From contig NZ_JADHDV010000018.1 of assembly GCF_016820515.1 (NCBI RefSeq), positions 19,238 through 83,237 on the forward strand: 64,000 nucleotides of DNA, read 5' to 3'. The DNA is from Pseudoxanthomonas beigongshangi (GTDB lineage Bacteria > Pseudomonadota > Gammaproteobacteria > Xanthomonadales > Xanthomonadaceae). The notes under the pieces are model-generated. The model made no database searches and was not told where the DNA came from. It saw nothing but the letters and a program-made list of their open reading frames with translations. Within the stretch, counting starts at the first letter, position 1, and the number at the start of each line of letters is the position of its first letter. Both the position numbers and the translations under genes were made by a program. Below, one piece after another: positions 25,933 through 35,215 of this stretch.

Positions 25933-26670
25933 TCAGTCGCCCTGGAAGCCATCCGCGCGGAAAGTCAGTACCAGCGTATCGCGGTGACCCGCCTGCCCTT
26001 CAACGGGCTGGATGGGGGTGGATTCGTGGATCACCCGGGCATCATCCAGGAACATCAGTGACCAGGGCGCTTCCAGTGTGAAGCGCTGCCCGTCCGGGCC
26101 AGCCGCCTCGAACACCCGGGTTTCGCCGCCCTTGATGCCGACCCGATCCACCAGCATCACCGCCACGAAATCCACGCCGTCGCGATGGGCGCCCTCGGGC
26201 GTGGGGCGGCCGATGCCGTCGGTGGTGTCGATGCGGAACTGGTGGGCTTCGACATACCAGGCACGCGCGCCTTTCAGCTCGGAGCAGACCCGGCCCAGCG
26301 CCATGAGCAGATGCCGCCACAGCGGATGGCCAGCGGTTTCCGGCCGCATCGGCTCGAACCAGCGGCGCATGCCACCGTGCAGCGCGTTGTAGTCCAGCGA
26401 CTGCCAATGCGCGCGATGTGGCGCCTGGCCCAACTCATCGCCCTCGACGACGAAACAGGAATGCCGCCGTCGCCGATAGCGTCCGCCGTCCTTCAGATAC
26501 TCATCGACCGCCAGGTGGTCCCAGTCCGGCTTGAACACGTCCAGGGCGGGGACCGGAAAGCCGCACAGTTCGCCGACGGCGGCCGGCTCGAGCACGGCAT
26601 AGCCGCGCTGGCGCATCTGCGGCAGCAGTTGCGCGGCGGGAATGAAGGGCGGCAGGAACGTCGCGACCAT
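25933..26670 (-). CDS. 2OG-Fe dioxygenase family protein
   Basis: A 245-residue protein resembling the 2OG-Fe dioxygenase family of Pfam (2OG-Fe_Oxy_2). The facial triad candidates are H and D in EGAHRDGVDF and the distal H in RVIHESTPI, with the 2-oxoglutarate-binding Arg in HRDTLVLTFR. Members hydroxylate free amino acids in some bacteria. The ATG at 26670 was chosen because the upstream frame runs through a terminator and a tRNA gene. It lies between a terminated tRNA gene and fahA; its substrate is unknown. Confidence 0.75.
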   Translation of the reverse strand: MVATFLPPFIPAAQLLPQMRQRGYAVLEPAAVGELCGFPVPALDVFKPDWDHLAVDEYLKDGGRYRRRRHSCFVVEGDELGQAPHRAHWQSLDYNALHGGMRRWFEPMRPETAGHPLWRHLLMALGRVCSELKGARAWYVEAHQFRIDTTDGIGRPTPEGAHRDGVDFVAVMLVDRVGIKGGETRVFEAAGPDGQRFTLEAPWSLMFLDDARVIHESTPIQPVEGQAGHRDTLVLTFRADGFQGD

Positions 26671-26685
26671 CACATGGTCCTCGGC

Positions 26686-26718
26686 AAAAGCAAAAACCCG
26701 CACGAGGCGGGCTTTTGC
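26686..26718 (-). terminator. Rho-independent terminator after tRNA-Gln
   Basis: A 12-bp stem with one G-U pair (arms 26707-26718 and 26690-26701, 5-nt loop) is followed by TTTT on the reverse strand. It stands 45 bp beyond the tRNA-Gln 3' end and could end the rplM-rpsI-tRNA transcript. Confidence 0.85.
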
Positions 26719-26763
26719 TGGATTCCGGTTCCCTGGCGAGGCCAGAGTGACCGGTCTTCGAAT

Positions 26764-26838
26764 TGGCAGCCCCGGATGGATTCGAACCACCGAATGCCTG
26801 AGTCAGAGTCAGGTGCCTTACCGCTTGGCGACGGGGCT
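26764..26838 (-). tRNA. tRNA-Gln (anticodon CTG)
   Basis: The reverse strand folds as a tRNA: acceptor AGCCCCG paired with CGGGGCT, D-arm GCCAAGCGGTAAGGC, anticodon loop CTCTGAC giving CTG, T-arm GGTTCGAATCC, discriminator G and an encoded CCA. It lies 21 bp downstream of rpsI with no terminator between, so it may be processed from the ribosomal protein transcript. Confidence 0.95.
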
Positions 26839-26859
26839 GTAAAACGTGTGGAGCGTAGT

Positions 26860-27252
26860 TTAGCGCTTCGAGAACTGGGTTGCACGACGTGCTTTGTGCA
26901 GACCGACCTTCTTGCGCTCGACCTCGCGGGCGTCGCGGGTCACGAAGCCGGCCTTGCGCAGCTCGGTCTTCAGGGTTTCGTCATACTCCACCAGCGCGCG
27001 GGCGATGCCCAGGCGGATGGCGCCGGCCTGGCCGGTGGTACCGCCGCCGGAAGCGGTGGCGACGATGTCGAAATTCTCGGTGTTCTTGGTCAGTTCCAGC
27101 GGCTGGCGCACGATCATGCGCGCGGTCTCACGGCCAAAGAACTCGTCCAGCGGACGGCCATTGACGGTGATGTTGCCGGTGCCCTTGCGCAGGAACACGC
27201 GGGCGGTGGAAGACTTGCGACGGCCGGTGCCGTAGTTCTGAGTGATAGCCAT
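26860..27252 (-). CDS. rpsI: 30S ribosomal protein S9
   Basis: A 130-residue S9 protein: N-terminal [14 protein letters not shown], central [19 protein letters not shown] and the conserved basic C-terminus ending QFSKR, whose final Arg reaches the P-site tRNA in the ribosome. The gene starts 2 bp after the rplM stop, as in most bacteria. It is followed closely by tRNA-Gln. Confidence 0.99.
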   Translation of the reverse strand: MAITQNYGTGRRKSSTARVFLRKGTGNITVNGRPLDEFFGRETARMIVRQPLELTKNTENFDIVATASGGGTTGQAGAIRLGIARALVEYDETLKTELRKAGFVTRDAREVERKKVGLHKARRATQFSKR

Positions 27253-27254
27253 GA

Positions 27255-27683
27255 TTAGATGTCCAGGACCTGCGGCTGCTGAGCGGCGTGCGGATGATTC
27301 GGGCCGGCGTAGACCTTGAGCTTGCGGTACATGTCGCGGCCCAGCGGGCCCTTCGGCAGCATGCCCTTCACGGCGGTCTCGATCACTCGCTCCGGATGAC
27401 GTTCCAGCGCCTGCGCCAGGGTTTCCGTCTTCAGGTTGCCGATGTAGCCGGTGAAGCGGTGGTACTTCTTGTCCGCCAGCTTGTTGCCGGTCACCGCGAT
27501 CTTCTCGGCGTTGATCACGACGAGGTAATCGCCGGTATCGACGTGCGGGGTGTAGACGGGCTTGTGCTTGCCACGCAGGCGGCGGGCCAGTTCGGTGGAC
27601 AGACGGCCGAGCGTCTTGCCGGTGGCGTCGACGAGATACCAGTCGCGCTGGACGGTCTCGGACTTGGCGGTGAAGGTCTTCAT
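27255..27683 (-). CDS. rplM: 50S ribosomal protein L13
   Basis: A 142-residue L13 with [36 protein letters not shown] and the C-terminal [12 protein letters not shown] typical of proteobacterial L13. It precedes rpsI in the usual operon. Its start is 222 bp from the divergent coq7 start. Confidence 0.99.
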   Translation of the reverse strand: MKTFTAKSETVQRDWYLVDATGKTLGRLSTELARRLRGKHKPVYTPHVDTGDYLVVINAEKIAVTGNKLADKKYHRFTGYIGNLKTETLAQALERHPERVIETAVKGMLPKGPLGRDMYRKLKVYAGPNHPHAAQQPQVLDI

Positions 27684-27905
27684 GACGGAACTCTAGGTGT
27701 GGGTCGGGCGGATTGCGCCGGCGGGCGCCGACGGAACTTTGCCACGCGATGTGAAGGGTGGAGCGAAAGAAGCGGGATTGTACTGGTCGGTCGAGCGGCG
27801 TGCAAGTCGGCCCCCTGGCGGAATCCGGGCGGCGGCGCTCGCCGGGTTGGCAGGGGAAGCGTCGGGGGCGAGAATCCGTCCACCCCACTCGCCACTGCCC
27901 GTCCC

Positions 27906-28550
27906 ATGCGTCCGCTCCGCCTGCACACCCCGCTGGACCAGTTCCTGATCGAGACCCAGCGCGCCCTGGAAACCGTGTTCGGCAGCCCGGCCGCGCAGCG
28001 CCCGAACCCGGCCGGGGACACCCCGGAGGTCGAACTGGACGCCGGCGAGCGCCGCCACGCGGCCGGACTGATGCGGATCAACCATGTCGGCGAGGTCTGC
28101 GCGCAGGGCCTGTACTTCGGCCAGGCGGCCGTCGCACGCGACGATGCGACGAAGGCCCACCTGCTGGAAGCCGCCCAGGAGGAGACCGACCACCTGGCCT
28201 GGTGCGCCGACCGCCTGCGCGAGCTGGACAGCCGGCCGAGCCTGTTCAATCCGCTCTGGTACGGCGGCAGCTACGCCCTGGGCGCGCTCGCGGGCCTGCG
28301 CGGCGACGGCTGGAGCCTGGGTTTCGTGGTGGAAACCGAACACCAGGTCGAAGCGCACCTGGACGAGCATCTGGAAACCCTGCCGGAGGCGGATCTGCGC
28401 AGCCGCGAGATCCTCAAGGTGATGAAGGCCGACGAGGCCCGCCACGCCGAGCACGCCGAACAGGCCGGCGCGCGGGTGTTGCCACCGCCGATTCCCACCC
28501 TGATGGCCGCCGCCTCGCGGTTCATGAAGACGGTCGCCTACCGCCTGTAG
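27906..28550 (+). CDS. coq7: 3-demethoxyubiquinol 3-hydroxylase
   Basis: A 214-residue di-iron protein of the Coq7/UbiF-replacing type. Iron ligands are visible in [41 protein letters not shown] and [11 protein letters not shown] (E..ExxH..E..ExxH). It hydroxylates the ring at the penultimate step of ubiquinone synthesis and replaces the flavoprotein UbiF used by enterics. The ATG at 27906 begins [14 protein letters not shown]; upstream sequence in frame has no family similarity. Confidence 0.95.
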   Translation: MRPLRLHTPLDQFLIETQRALETVFGSPAAQRPNPAGDTPEVELDAGERRHAAGLMRINHVGEVCAQGLYFGQAAVARDDATKAHLLEAAQEETDHLAWCADRLRELDSRPSLFNPLWYGGSYALGALAGLRGDGWSLGFVVETEHQVEAHLDEHLETLPEADLRSREILKVMKADEARHAEHAEQAGARVLPPPIPTLMAAASRFMKTVAYRL

Positions 28551-28658
28551 CTGGTCCGGAAAGCCATCTTTACGGCCCCACCGCCCCGCCCCCCGCTTCT
28601 TGCCCTTTCCTGAAGCGACAGGATCCGCCGGCACGTCCGTCCCGATCGGAGTCACGGC

Positions 28659-28685
28659 AAATGGGTCCCGGCCTTGCCCGGGACC
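28659..28685. repeat. Dispersed palindromic repeat (AAATGGGTCCCGG type)
   Basis: AAATGGGTCCCGG, then a perfect 8-bp inverted repeat GGTCCCGG/CCGGGACC. The same 13-mer opens an imperfect palindrome at 38286-38311, upstream of trpE. It looks like a dispersed extragenic repeat. Confidence 0.55.
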
Positions 28686-28736
28686 ACGGCGCATCGCCAT
28701 GCGCCAGCCGGAAACGGCGATGGCGCCCGGGGCCAC

Positions 28737-29057
28737 TTACCCGTTCGAGGTGAGCTTGAGCCCGGCGATGCCGGCGATGATCAGGCCGATGCAGACCAGC
28801 CGCGCCACCGTGGCCGGCTCCTTCAGCACCAGCATGCCGAGCAGGGCGGTGCCCACGGCGCCGATGCCCACCCAGATCGCGTAACCGGTACCGAGCGGGA
28901 TCTGCTTGAGCGCCGTCGCCAGCAGCCAGAAGCTGGCCACCATCGCGACCACCGTGATCAGGCTCGGCCACAGCCGGCTGAAACCTTCCGAATACTTCAG
29001 GCCCATCGCCCATACCACTTCCAGCAGGCCGGCCAGCACCAGATATACCCACGCCAT
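28737..29057 (-). CDS. sugE: SMR-family guanidinium exporter (SugE/Gdx)
   Basis: A 106-residue four-helix SMR protein. Helix 1 reads [21 protein letters not shown], with the essential Glu14-equivalent and the GLKYS.GF segment of the SugE/Gdx branch, and [18 protein letters not shown] marks helix 3. Gdx proteins exchange guanidinium for protons. The identification is reinforced by the guanidine-II riboswitch in its leader. GGAGGAAAG stands 6 nt before the ATG. Confidence 0.95.
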   Translation of the reverse strand: MAWVYLVLAGLLEVVWAMGLKYSEGFSRLWPSLITVVAMVASFWLLATALKQIPLGTGYAIWVGIGAVGTALLGMLVLKEPATVARLVCIGLIIAGIAGLKLTSNG

Positions 29058-29091
29058 ACGTCTTTCCTCCAGGTTGTACCCGGGCCGCCAA

Positions 29092-29125
29092 CGAAAAAGC
29101 GGCCCGGAACTCTCGCTCCGGACCG
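29092..29125 (-). terminator. Riboswitch-controlled intrinsic terminator of sugE
   Basis: On the reverse strand a 9-bp stem CGGTCCGGA/TCCGGGCCG (one G-U) with an 8-nt loop is followed by CTTTTTCG. Its 5' arm includes the 3' arm of riboswitch hairpin P2, so the two structures are mutually exclusive. Confidence 0.8.
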
Positions 29126-29175
29126 CCGTCGGTCCTGCTTTCGCGGCCTGCGGGCCGCGGGCGGGTCGTCCCGCC
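29120..29175 (-). promoter_or_regulatory. Guanidine-II riboswitch (mini-ykkC motif)
   Basis: Two hairpins with the defining ACGR loops occur in tandem on the sugE strand. P1 (29175-29160) is GGCGGG-ACGA-CCCGCC and P2 (29135-29120) is GGACCG-ACGG-CGGTCC, joined by a 24-nt linker that can itself form a small hairpin. Guanidine bound to P1/P2 would keep the P2 3' arm out of the overlapping terminator and turn sugE on. The element begins 63 nt after the speD stop. Confidence 0.92.
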
Positions 29176-29238
29176 TGATTTGCGCGCCAGTGTGAACCCG
29201 CGCGCCCGAACCGGATGTAACCGGCGCAGGCCCGCCGA

Positions 29239-30033
29239 TTACTCGGACAGGTTGCGCCCGTGGAACAGTTCCTCGATCTCACGCTTGAGCAGCGCCTCGA
29301 TCTTCATCCGTTCCTTGAACGACAGGTTCTTGGCCTTCTCTTCGAACAGGTACTGATCCAGGTCGAAGTCCTTCAGGTGCATCTTCGTGTGGAAGATGTT
29401 TTCCTGGTAGACGTTGACGTCGAACATCTCGTAGCGCGACTTGATGTTGTTCGCCAGGAAGTTCTGGATCGAGTTGATCTTGTGATCGATGTAGTGCTTC
29501 TTGCCCTTCACGTCGCGGGTGAAGCCACGCACCCGGTAGTCCATGATGACAATGTCGGACTCCAGACTCTCGATCAGGTAGTTCAGCGCCTTCAGCGGCG
29601 AAATCACGCCGCAGGTGGCGACGTCGATGTCGGCGCGGAACGTGGCGATGCCGTGCTGCGGATGGGTCTCCGGATAGGTGTGCACGGTGATGTGGCTCTT
29701 GTCCATGTGCGCCACCACCGCGTCGGAGATGATCTCCTTGCCTGCCTGCTTCTTGTCGATCACCGGTTCTTCGGAGATCAGGATCGTCACCGACGCACCC
29801 TGCGGGTCGTAGTCCTGGCGGGCCACGTTGAGGATGTTGGCACCGATGATCTCCGCCACATCCGTCAGGATCTGGGTGAGGCGATCGGCGTTGTACTCTT
29901 CGTCGATGTATTCGATGTAGCGCTGGCGCTCGTCTTCGGATACGGCGTAGCACACGTCATAGATGTTGAAGCTCAGCGCCTTGGTGAGGTTGTTGAAACC
30001 TTGCAGCCTGAGGCGAGGCAGTGGTTTTACCAC
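29239..30033 (-). CDS. speD: S-adenosylmethionine decarboxylase proenzyme (E. coli type)
   Basis: A 264-residue SpeD, the same length as the E. coli enzyme. The self-cleavage site [13 protein letters not shown], where Lys-Ser is cut to make the pyruvoyl group, lies near residue 111. Other family segments are [41 protein letters not shown] and the C-terminal FHGRNL. It supplies decarboxylated SAM for spermidine synthesis. It is divergent from clp and lies upstream of the riboswitch-controlled sugE on the same strand. Confidence 0.98.
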   Translation of the reverse strand: MVKPLPRLRLQGFNNLTKALSFNIYDVCYAVSEDERQRYIEYIDEEYNADRLTQILTDVAEIIGANILNVARQDYDPQGASVTILISEEPVIDKKQAGKEIISDAVVAHMDKSHITVHTYPETHPQHGIATFRADIDVATCGVISPLKALNYLIESLESDIVIMDYRVRGFTRDVKGKKHYIDHKINSIQNFLANNIKSRYEMFDVNVYQENIFHTKMHLKDFDLDQYLFEEKAKNLSFKERMKIEALLKREIEELFHGRNLSE

Positions 30034-30215
30034 GGCAGCGGTCCCTCTTTGGGGGTAATGGGGAAGGGGCGGAATTATGGGGCAAACGACGTGACAACGA
30101 AATGTCCGGGGCCGACGGCCGGCCGACGCGGGTTTGGCCCGGCGCTTGCATGGCCCGGGTTTGCCGTCCGGGGCGTATTGGGACTAAGCTTCCTGAATTC
30201 ACCGCCCCGACCATC

Positions 30216-30902
30216 ATGAGCCCTGGCCTGCCTCTTTCCGCCCCCGCTCGCACCGCCGCCAGCCCACTGACGCCGGATGCAGCCACGATCGAGCGTTTCC
30301 TCGCCCACAGCCATCGCCGGCGCTATCCCGCTCGGGCCGATGTGTTCCGCCCGGGGGATCCCGCCGGCACACTCTACTATGTGGTCAGCGGTTCCGTGAG
30401 CATCATCACGGAAGAAGATGACGACCGCGAGTTGGTGCTCGGCTATTTCGGCGGCGGCGAGTTCGTCGGCGAGATGGGCCTGTTCATCGAGTCCGACCGG
30501 CGGGAAGTCATCCTGCGGACCCGGACCCAGTGCGAACTGGCCGAGATCAGCTACGAGCGCCTGCACCAGTTGTTCCTGGGCTCGCTGTCGGCGGATGCGC
30601 CCAAGCTGCTCTACGCCATCGGCGCGCAGCTTTCGCGCCGGTTGCTGGATACCAGCAGGAAAGCCAGCCGGCTGGCCTTCCTGGACGTCACCGACCGCAT
30701 CGTGCGCACCCTGCACGATCTGGCCCGCGAGCCGGAGGCGATGAGCCATCCGCAGGGTACCCAGCTGCGCGTGTCGCGCCAGGAACTGGCCCGTCTGGTG
30801 GGCTGCTCCCGCGAGATGGCTGGCCGCGTGCTGAAGAAGCTGCAGGCCGACGGCACGCTGCACGCGCGCGGCAAGACCGTGGTGCTGTACGGCACGCGCT
30901 GA
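30216..30902 (+). CDS. clp: Crp/Fnr-family regulator, Clp type
   Basis: A 228-residue regulator very close to Xanthomonas Clp. The cyclic-nucleotide domain covers about 35-145 (GDPAGTLYYVVSGSVSI, GEFVGEMGLFIESDRREVILRTRTQCELAEIS), and the helix-turn-helix is QELARLVGCSREMAGRVLKKLQ. Xanthomonas Clp is a global activator of virulence and motility genes that binds c-di-GMP, which prevents DNA binding. Whether this protein responds the same way is inferred from similarity. It is divergent from speD, with 182 bp between starts. Confidence 0.95.
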   Translation: MSPGLPLSAPARTAASPLTPDAATIERFLAHSHRRRYPARADVFRPGDPAGTLYYVVSGSVSIITEEDDDRELVLGYFGGGEFVGEMGLFIESDRREVILRTRTQCELAEISYERLHQLFLGSLSADAPKLLYAIGAQLSRRLLDTSRKASRLAFLDVTDRIVRTLHDLAREPEAMSHPQGTQLRVSRQELARLVGCSREMAGRVLKKLQADGTLHARGKTVVLYGTR

Positions 30903-31007
30903 CGGGTCACATTGATTGCTCCGCCGGGTCCAGATGGACCCGGCCTCCCCGCCTCCGGTTATCCTGACCGCGCAAACCGGGCATTCCTGCCCCACGGGAA
31001 GCGCTGG

Positions 31008-31757
31008 ATGGCGTTTGGAAGCGAGTTCTACTGGTTCATCCTCATCGGCCTGGGCGCGCAACTGGTGGATGGCGCGCTGGGCATGGCCTTCGGGCTGGTC
31101 TCCTCGTCGATCCTGCTGGGCATGGGCCTGCCGCCGGCGGCGGTGAGCGCGAGCGTCCACACGGCCGAGGTCTTCACCACGGGCGTCTCGGGCGCCTCGC
31201 ATGCCTATTTCCGCAACATCGACAAGCGCCTGTTCTGGCGCCTGACCCTGTCCGGCGCGCTCGGCGGGGTGATTGGCGCCTACGTGCTCACCCGGCTGCC
31301 CGGCGAGGCCATCCGTCCCTTCGTCTACCTGTACCTGCTGTTGCTGTCGATCCTGATCCTGTTGCGCTCGTTCGGCCGCTTCATGCCGAAAAAGCAGATC
31401 CAGCGGGTGCCCGTGCTGGGCTTTTTCGCCGGACTGCTGGATGCCAGCGGCGGCGGCGGCTGGGGCCCGTTGGCGACCTCGACCCTGCTTGCCGGCGGCG
31501 GCAAGGCGCGCACCACCATCGGCACGGTCAACGCGGCCGAGTTCGTCATCACCCTCGCCGTTTCGCTGACCTTCTTCCTGACCATCGGCCTGCAGCACCT
31601 GGAAATCGTGCTGGGCCTGCTGATCGGCGGCGTGCTCGCCGCACCGCTGGCGGCCTATCTGGTGCGCCATGTGCCGGAGCGCGTCGTGCTGACCGTGGTG
31701 GGCGTGCTGGTCCTGTGCATCAGCCTGTACCACATCGGCGCGGCCTGGCTGTTCTGA
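31008..31757 (+). CDS. TauE/SafE family sulfite/sulfoacetate-type membrane permease
   Basis: A 249-residue membrane protein with about eight helices in two related halves, each with a Gly-rich re-entrant motif (GALGMAFGLVSSSILLGMG and GLLDASGGGGWGPLATSTLL). This pattern defines the TauE/SafE (DUF81) family, which exports sulfite or organosulfonates in characterised cases. There is no sulfur gene next to it, so the substrate stays open. Confidence 0.85.
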   Translation: MAFGSEFYWFILIGLGAQLVDGALGMAFGLVSSSILLGMGLPPAAVSASVHTAEVFTTGVSGASHAYFRNIDKRLFWRLTLSGALGGVIGAYVLTRLPGEAIRPFVYLYLLLLSILILLRSFGRFMPKKQIQRVPVLGFFAGLLDASGGGGWGPLATSTLLAGGGKARTTIGTVNAAEFVITLAVSLTFFLTIGLQHLEIVLGLLIGGVLAAPLAAYLVRHVPERVVLTVVGVLVLCISLYHIGAAWLF

Positions 31758-31824
31758 GCGCTGGGCAAGCCGGGCCGCGCCCGCTAACGTATCCGCCACG
31801 TTTCCCGCCGCGAGCCGCCCCGCC

Positions 31825-32199
31825 ATGCAATGCCCCAAGTGCCACCACGCGATGGAGCGACTGAACCTGCCCGAGGCCGACGTGCACCGCTGCACGCACT
31901 GCAAGGGATTGTGGTTCGACATGCGTACCCATGAACTCCTGAAGGAGCGCGTGGACGAGATCGATACCGGAGATCCGGCGCAGGGCGAAAAATGCAACGA
32001 CGTCGACCGCATCCAGTGCCCCGTCTGCATCGGCCACTGGGATCTGGTGCGCATGGTCGATCCGCAGCAGCCGCACATCTGGTTCGAGAGCTGCAAGAAC
32101 TGCTACGGGCGGTTCTATGACGCCGGCGAGTACCAGGATTTCGTCCATCACGACCTGATGGACCTGATCAGGGATTGGAACGCTCCCGAGCGACTGTAA
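31825..32199 (+). CDS. Zinc-finger (zf-TFIIB type) protein
   Basis: A 124-residue protein with an N-terminal CPKCHHAMERLNLPEADVHRC..C zinc ribbon (CxxC, then CTHC) and the following GLWFD..E that characterises the zf-TFIIB domain. A second half repeats the pattern (CPVC ... CKNCYGRFYDAGE). The role is unknown. A 14-bp gap separates it from the convergent HAD gene. Confidence 0.8.
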   Translation: MQCPKCHHAMERLNLPEADVHRCTHCKGLWFDMRTHELLKERVDEIDTGDPAQGEKCNDVDRIQCPVCIGHWDLVRMVDPQQPHIWFESCKNCYGRFYDAGEYQDFVHHDLMDLIRDWNAPERL

Positions 32200-32214
32200 G
32201 TTTCGCCCGTTCCG

Positions 32215-32937
32215 TCAGGACACCGGCTCGCCACCGCGATCACGGCAGCCCCAGTTGAGGATCGGCGTGCCGGCCGGCAATACCCGCCGGAACATTTCGA
32301 TCCGGCCGGGTTTCGGGTTGACCACCACCGGGGCGCGCGCGGCCTTGAGCAGCGGCAGATCGGCGCTGCTGTCCGAATAGGCCACGGCGACTTCGCCATA
32401 GCCGCGTTCGCGCAACATCCGCATCTTTTCCTCGTTGTGGCAATGACGGGTCGCGACCACCGCGCCCAGGCGCGGCCCCACCGCGGTGCCGATCACCGGC
32501 ACGTCCTCGTGGGCGACGAAGCTGAGGATCGCCCGCGCCAGTTCCGGTGGTGCGCCGGTGGCCACCACCACCCGGTCACCGGACGCGCGATGCTGGCGGA
32601 ATACCTCCAGCGCCACCGGCAGCAGTCGCTGCCGCACTTCCTCGCGATGGGTGGCGACGTAGCGATCGATCAATGAGTCGAAGCTTCGGCGCCCATGCAG
32701 GCCAAAGGTACCGATCCAGATGTAGCCGGAAATGCCATGCCGGCGGGTTGGCAGGAAGGCCACCATCGGGCCCAGCACCACCGAGGCGAGGATCGCCACG
32801 GCGGCACGCAGCGGGTTGCGCCTGATCAGCCAGGTCACCAGATGGCCGCCGGAATCGCCGGCGTACAGGGTATGGTCGAAATCGAACACCACCAGCGGCG
32901 CCTCGGGACGCGGCTTCGGGTAGGAAAGATCGCTCAT
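32215..32937 (-). CDS. HAD-IB family phosphatase
   Basis: A 240-residue HAD hydrolase. Motif I is [16 protein letters not shown] (nucleophile and acid/base Asp), motif II is [12 protein letters not shown], and motif IV is [11 protein letters not shown]. The helical cap after motif I contains hydrophobic stretches. The family covers SerB- and glycerol-phosphate-type phosphatases, and the substrate is not evident. It overlaps the trpC stop by 4 bp, so it sits at the end of the trp operon. Confidence 0.85.
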   Translation of the reverse strand: MSDLSYPKPRPEAPLVVFDFDHTLYAGDSGGHLVTWLIRRNPLRAAVAILASVVLGPMVAFLPTRRHGISGYIWIGTFGLHGRRSFDSLIDRYVATHREEVRQRLLPVALEVFRQHRASGDRVVVATGAPPELARAILSFVAHEDVPVIGTAVGPRLGAVVATRHCHNEEKMRMLRERGYGEVAVAYSDSSADLPLLKAARAPVVVNPKPGRIEMFRRVLPAGTPILNWGCRDRGGEPVS

Positions 32938-33728
32938 GACGCGAAGAATAGCTGACGCAACGCCTCGCCCGGTTCGTCCGCGCGCATGAAGGTCTCGCCG
33001 ACCAGGAACGCGTTGACCCCGGCCGCGCGCATCCGTGCCACATCGTCCGGTACCAGGATGCCGCTCTCGGTCACCAGCAGCCGGTCGCGCGGCACCGCGT
33101 CCTTCATCGCCAACGTGGTCTCCAGCGAGACTTCGAAGGTGCGCAGGTTGCGGTTGTTGATGCCTACCAGCGGCACCGGCACCTGCAGGGCACGCTCCAG
33201 CTCGTCGATATCGTGCACTTCCACCAGCACGTCCATGTCCAGCTGCATCGCCAGGCCGGACAGATCGACCAGTTGGTTGTCATCCAGCGCGGCGACGATC
33301 AGCAGGATGCAGTCGGCCCCCAGCACGCGCGCTTCGTATACCTGGTAAGGATCGATGGTGAAGTCCTTGCGCAGGACCGGCAGCGTGCAGGCCTCGCGTG
33401 CCTGCCGCAGGTAGTCGTCGGCGCCCTGGAAGAAATCCACGTCGGTCAGCACCGACAGGCAGGCCGCGCCGCCGAACTCGTAGCTCACCGCGATGTCGGC
33501 CGGGCGGAAGTCGGGCCGGATCACGCCCTTGGACGGACTGGCCTTCTTCACCTCCGCAATCACCGCCGGGTCGCCCTGCGCGATCATCGCGTTGAGCGCA
33601 TCGGCGAAGCCGCGCGTGTCGGGCACGTCGGCGGCACGCGCGACCAGTTCGGCCAGCGGCACGCGGGCGCTGCGCTCGGCGATTTCCCCGGTCTTGCGGG
33701 CGAGGATGGTGTTGAGGATGTCGCTCAT
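32934..33728 (-). CDS. trpC: Indole-3-glycerol phosphate synthase
   Basis: A 264-residue TrpC with the catalytic Lys in [18 protein letters not shown], the [21 protein letters not shown] segment (VLRKDF here), [12 protein letters not shown] and [14 protein letters not shown]. It converts CdRP into indole-3-glycerol phosphate in tryptophan synthesis. It is separated from trpD by a small ABM-domain gene and overlaps the downstream HAD gene. Confidence 0.98.
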   Translation of the reverse strand: MSDILNTILARKTGEIAERSARVPLAELVARAADVPDTRGFADALNAMIAQGDPAVIAEVKKASPSKGVIRPDFRPADIAVSYEFGGAACLSVLTDVDFFQGADDYLRQAREACTLPVLRKDFTIDPYQVYEARVLGADCILLIVAALDDNQLVDLSGLAMQLDMDVLVEVHDIDELERALQVPVPLVGINNRNLRTFEVSLETTLAMKDAVPRDRLLVTESGILVPDDVARMRAAGVNAFLVGETFMRADEPGEALRQLFFAS

Positions 33729-33778
33729 GGGGTTCCGATCAATGTCCAGTCTTCGGTGGTGCGGCGGCGCGGGAAGTC

Positions 33779-34120
33779 CTAGCCGCGATCCCAGCCGTAG
33801 GCGCGTTCCACCTTGGCCACGCGCAGTTCGAAGTGATCGTACCAGTCGCGCCGGCCCTGCTCCCGCGCCGCGGTGTGCTCGGCGTGCTGCCGCCAGGCGC
33901 GGATCGCGTCCTCGCTGTCCCAGTACGCCACGGTGATGCCGAAGCCGTCAGCCCCCCGGGTCGACTCGATGCCCAGGAAGCCTGGCTGCTGCACGGCCAG
34001 TTCGACCATCCGCTGGGCCATCGCGCCATAGCCCGGATCATCCTGGCCGTTGCGTTGAGAGGAAAAGATCACCGCGTAGTACGGCGGCTTGGGGAGCTGG
34101 GCGAAACCGTTGCCTGCCAT
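33779..34120 (-). CDS. Antibiotic biosynthesis monooxygenase (ABM) domain protein
   Basis: A 113-residue ferredoxin-like protein with the ABM pattern: [27 protein letters not shown] and [20 protein letters not shown]. Members include heme-degrading and quinol monooxygenases as well as proteins of unknown role. It starts 2 bp after trpD ends and 50 bp before trpC, so it is part of the trp transcript. A link to tryptophan synthesis is not known. Confidence 0.8.
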   Translation of the reverse strand: MAGNGFAQLPKPPYYAVIFSSQRNGQDDPGYGAMAQRMVELAVQQPGFLGIESTRGADGFGITVAYWDSEDAIRAWRQHAEHTAAREQGRRDWYDHFELRVAKVERAYGWDRG

Positions 34121-34122
34121 GT

Positions 34123-35163
34123 CTACTTCCCTTCCCCGGCCAGGCGCCGGGTGGTCTCGACGAAGGATTGCAGCCGCGCGGCCGCGCGACCGTCGGTGAT
34201 GGCTTCACGTGCGCGGACGATGCCGTCCTCGATGCTGTCGGCCACGCCGGCCACGTACAGCGCCGCCCCGGCATTGAGCGCGACGATATCGCGTGCCGGT
34301 CCGGGCTTGTTGTCCAGCACGCCCAGCAGGATCGCCTTCGACTCGGCGGCATCGGCCACGCGCAGGTTGCGGCTGGCGGACATGGCGATGCCGAAATCCT
34401 CCGGATGCACTTCGTACTCGCGCACCACGCCGTCGCGCAGTTCGCCGACCAGGGTGGCCGCGCCCAGCGACAGTTCGTCCATGCCGTCCCGGCCCCACAC
34501 CACCAGCGCGCGTTCGGCGCCCAGTTCTTGCATCACCCGCGCCTGGATGCCGACCAGGTCGGGATGGAACACGCCCATCAGGATGTTGGGCGCACCGGCC
34601 GGATTGGTCAGCGGACCGAGGATGTTGAAAATCGTGCGCACGCCCATTTCGCGGCGGACCGGGGCGACCACCTTCATCGCCGGATGATGTACCGGCGCGA
34701 ACATGAAGCCGATGCCGGCCTGTTCGATGGAACTCGCCACCTGTTCCGGTTGCAGTTCGATCGCCGCGCCCAGCGCTTCCAGCACGTCGGCGCTGCCGGA
34801 CTTGGAGGACACGCTGCGGTTGCCGTGCTTGGCGACCTTGGCGCCGGCCGCCGCGGCCACGAACATCGAACAGGTGGAGATGTTGAAGGTGTGCGAGCCG
34901 TCGCCGCCGGTGCCGACGATATCGACCAGATGGCGGGTGTCGGCAATCGGCACCGGCCGCGAGAACTCGCGCATCACCGTGGCGGCGCCGGCGATCTCGC
35001 CGACGGTTTCCTTCTTGACCCGCAGGCCGGTGAGGATGGCCGAGGTCATCGTCGGCGACACGTCGCCGCGCATGATCTGGCGCATCAGGTCGACCATCTC
35101 GTCGTGGAAGATCTCGCGGTGCTCGATGGTCCGTTGCAGCGCTTCCTGGGGGGTAAGGGGCAT
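34123..35163 (-). CDS. trpD: Anthranilate phosphoribosyltransferase
   Basis: A 346-residue TrpD with the PRPP-binding [39 protein letters not shown] and [16 protein letters not shown]. It joins anthranilate to PRPP. The ATG at 35163 (MPLTPQEAL) fits the family; the frame upstream does not. It follows trpG by 52 bp. Confidence 0.98.
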   Translation of the reverse strand: MPLTPQEALQRTIEHREIFHDEMVDLMRQIMRGDVSPTMTSAILTGLRVKKETVGEIAGAATVMREFSRPVPIADTRHLVDIVGTGGDGSHTFNISTCSMFVAAAAGAKVAKHGNRSVSSKSGSADVLEALGAAIELQPEQVASSIEQAGIGFMFAPVHHPAMKVVAPVRREMGVRTIFNILGPLTNPAGAPNILMGVFHPDLVGIQARVMQELGAERALVVWGRDGMDELSLGAATLVGELRDGVVREYEVHPEDFGIAMSASRNLRVADAAESKAILLGVLDNKPGPARDIVALNAGAALYVAGVADSIEDGIVRAREAITDGRAAARLQSFVETTRRLAGEGK

Positions 35164-35215
35164 GGTGTGATTCCCGCGTGGCTGGTTGGCGGCGTGGGGC
35201 GGCCGACCGGTGGCG

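Noticed and set aside
30075..32096. A 673-codon reverse-strand ORF covering clp, the TauE gene and the zinc-finger gene
   Set aside because: It covers three well-supported forward genes in another frame and is compositionally a shadow.
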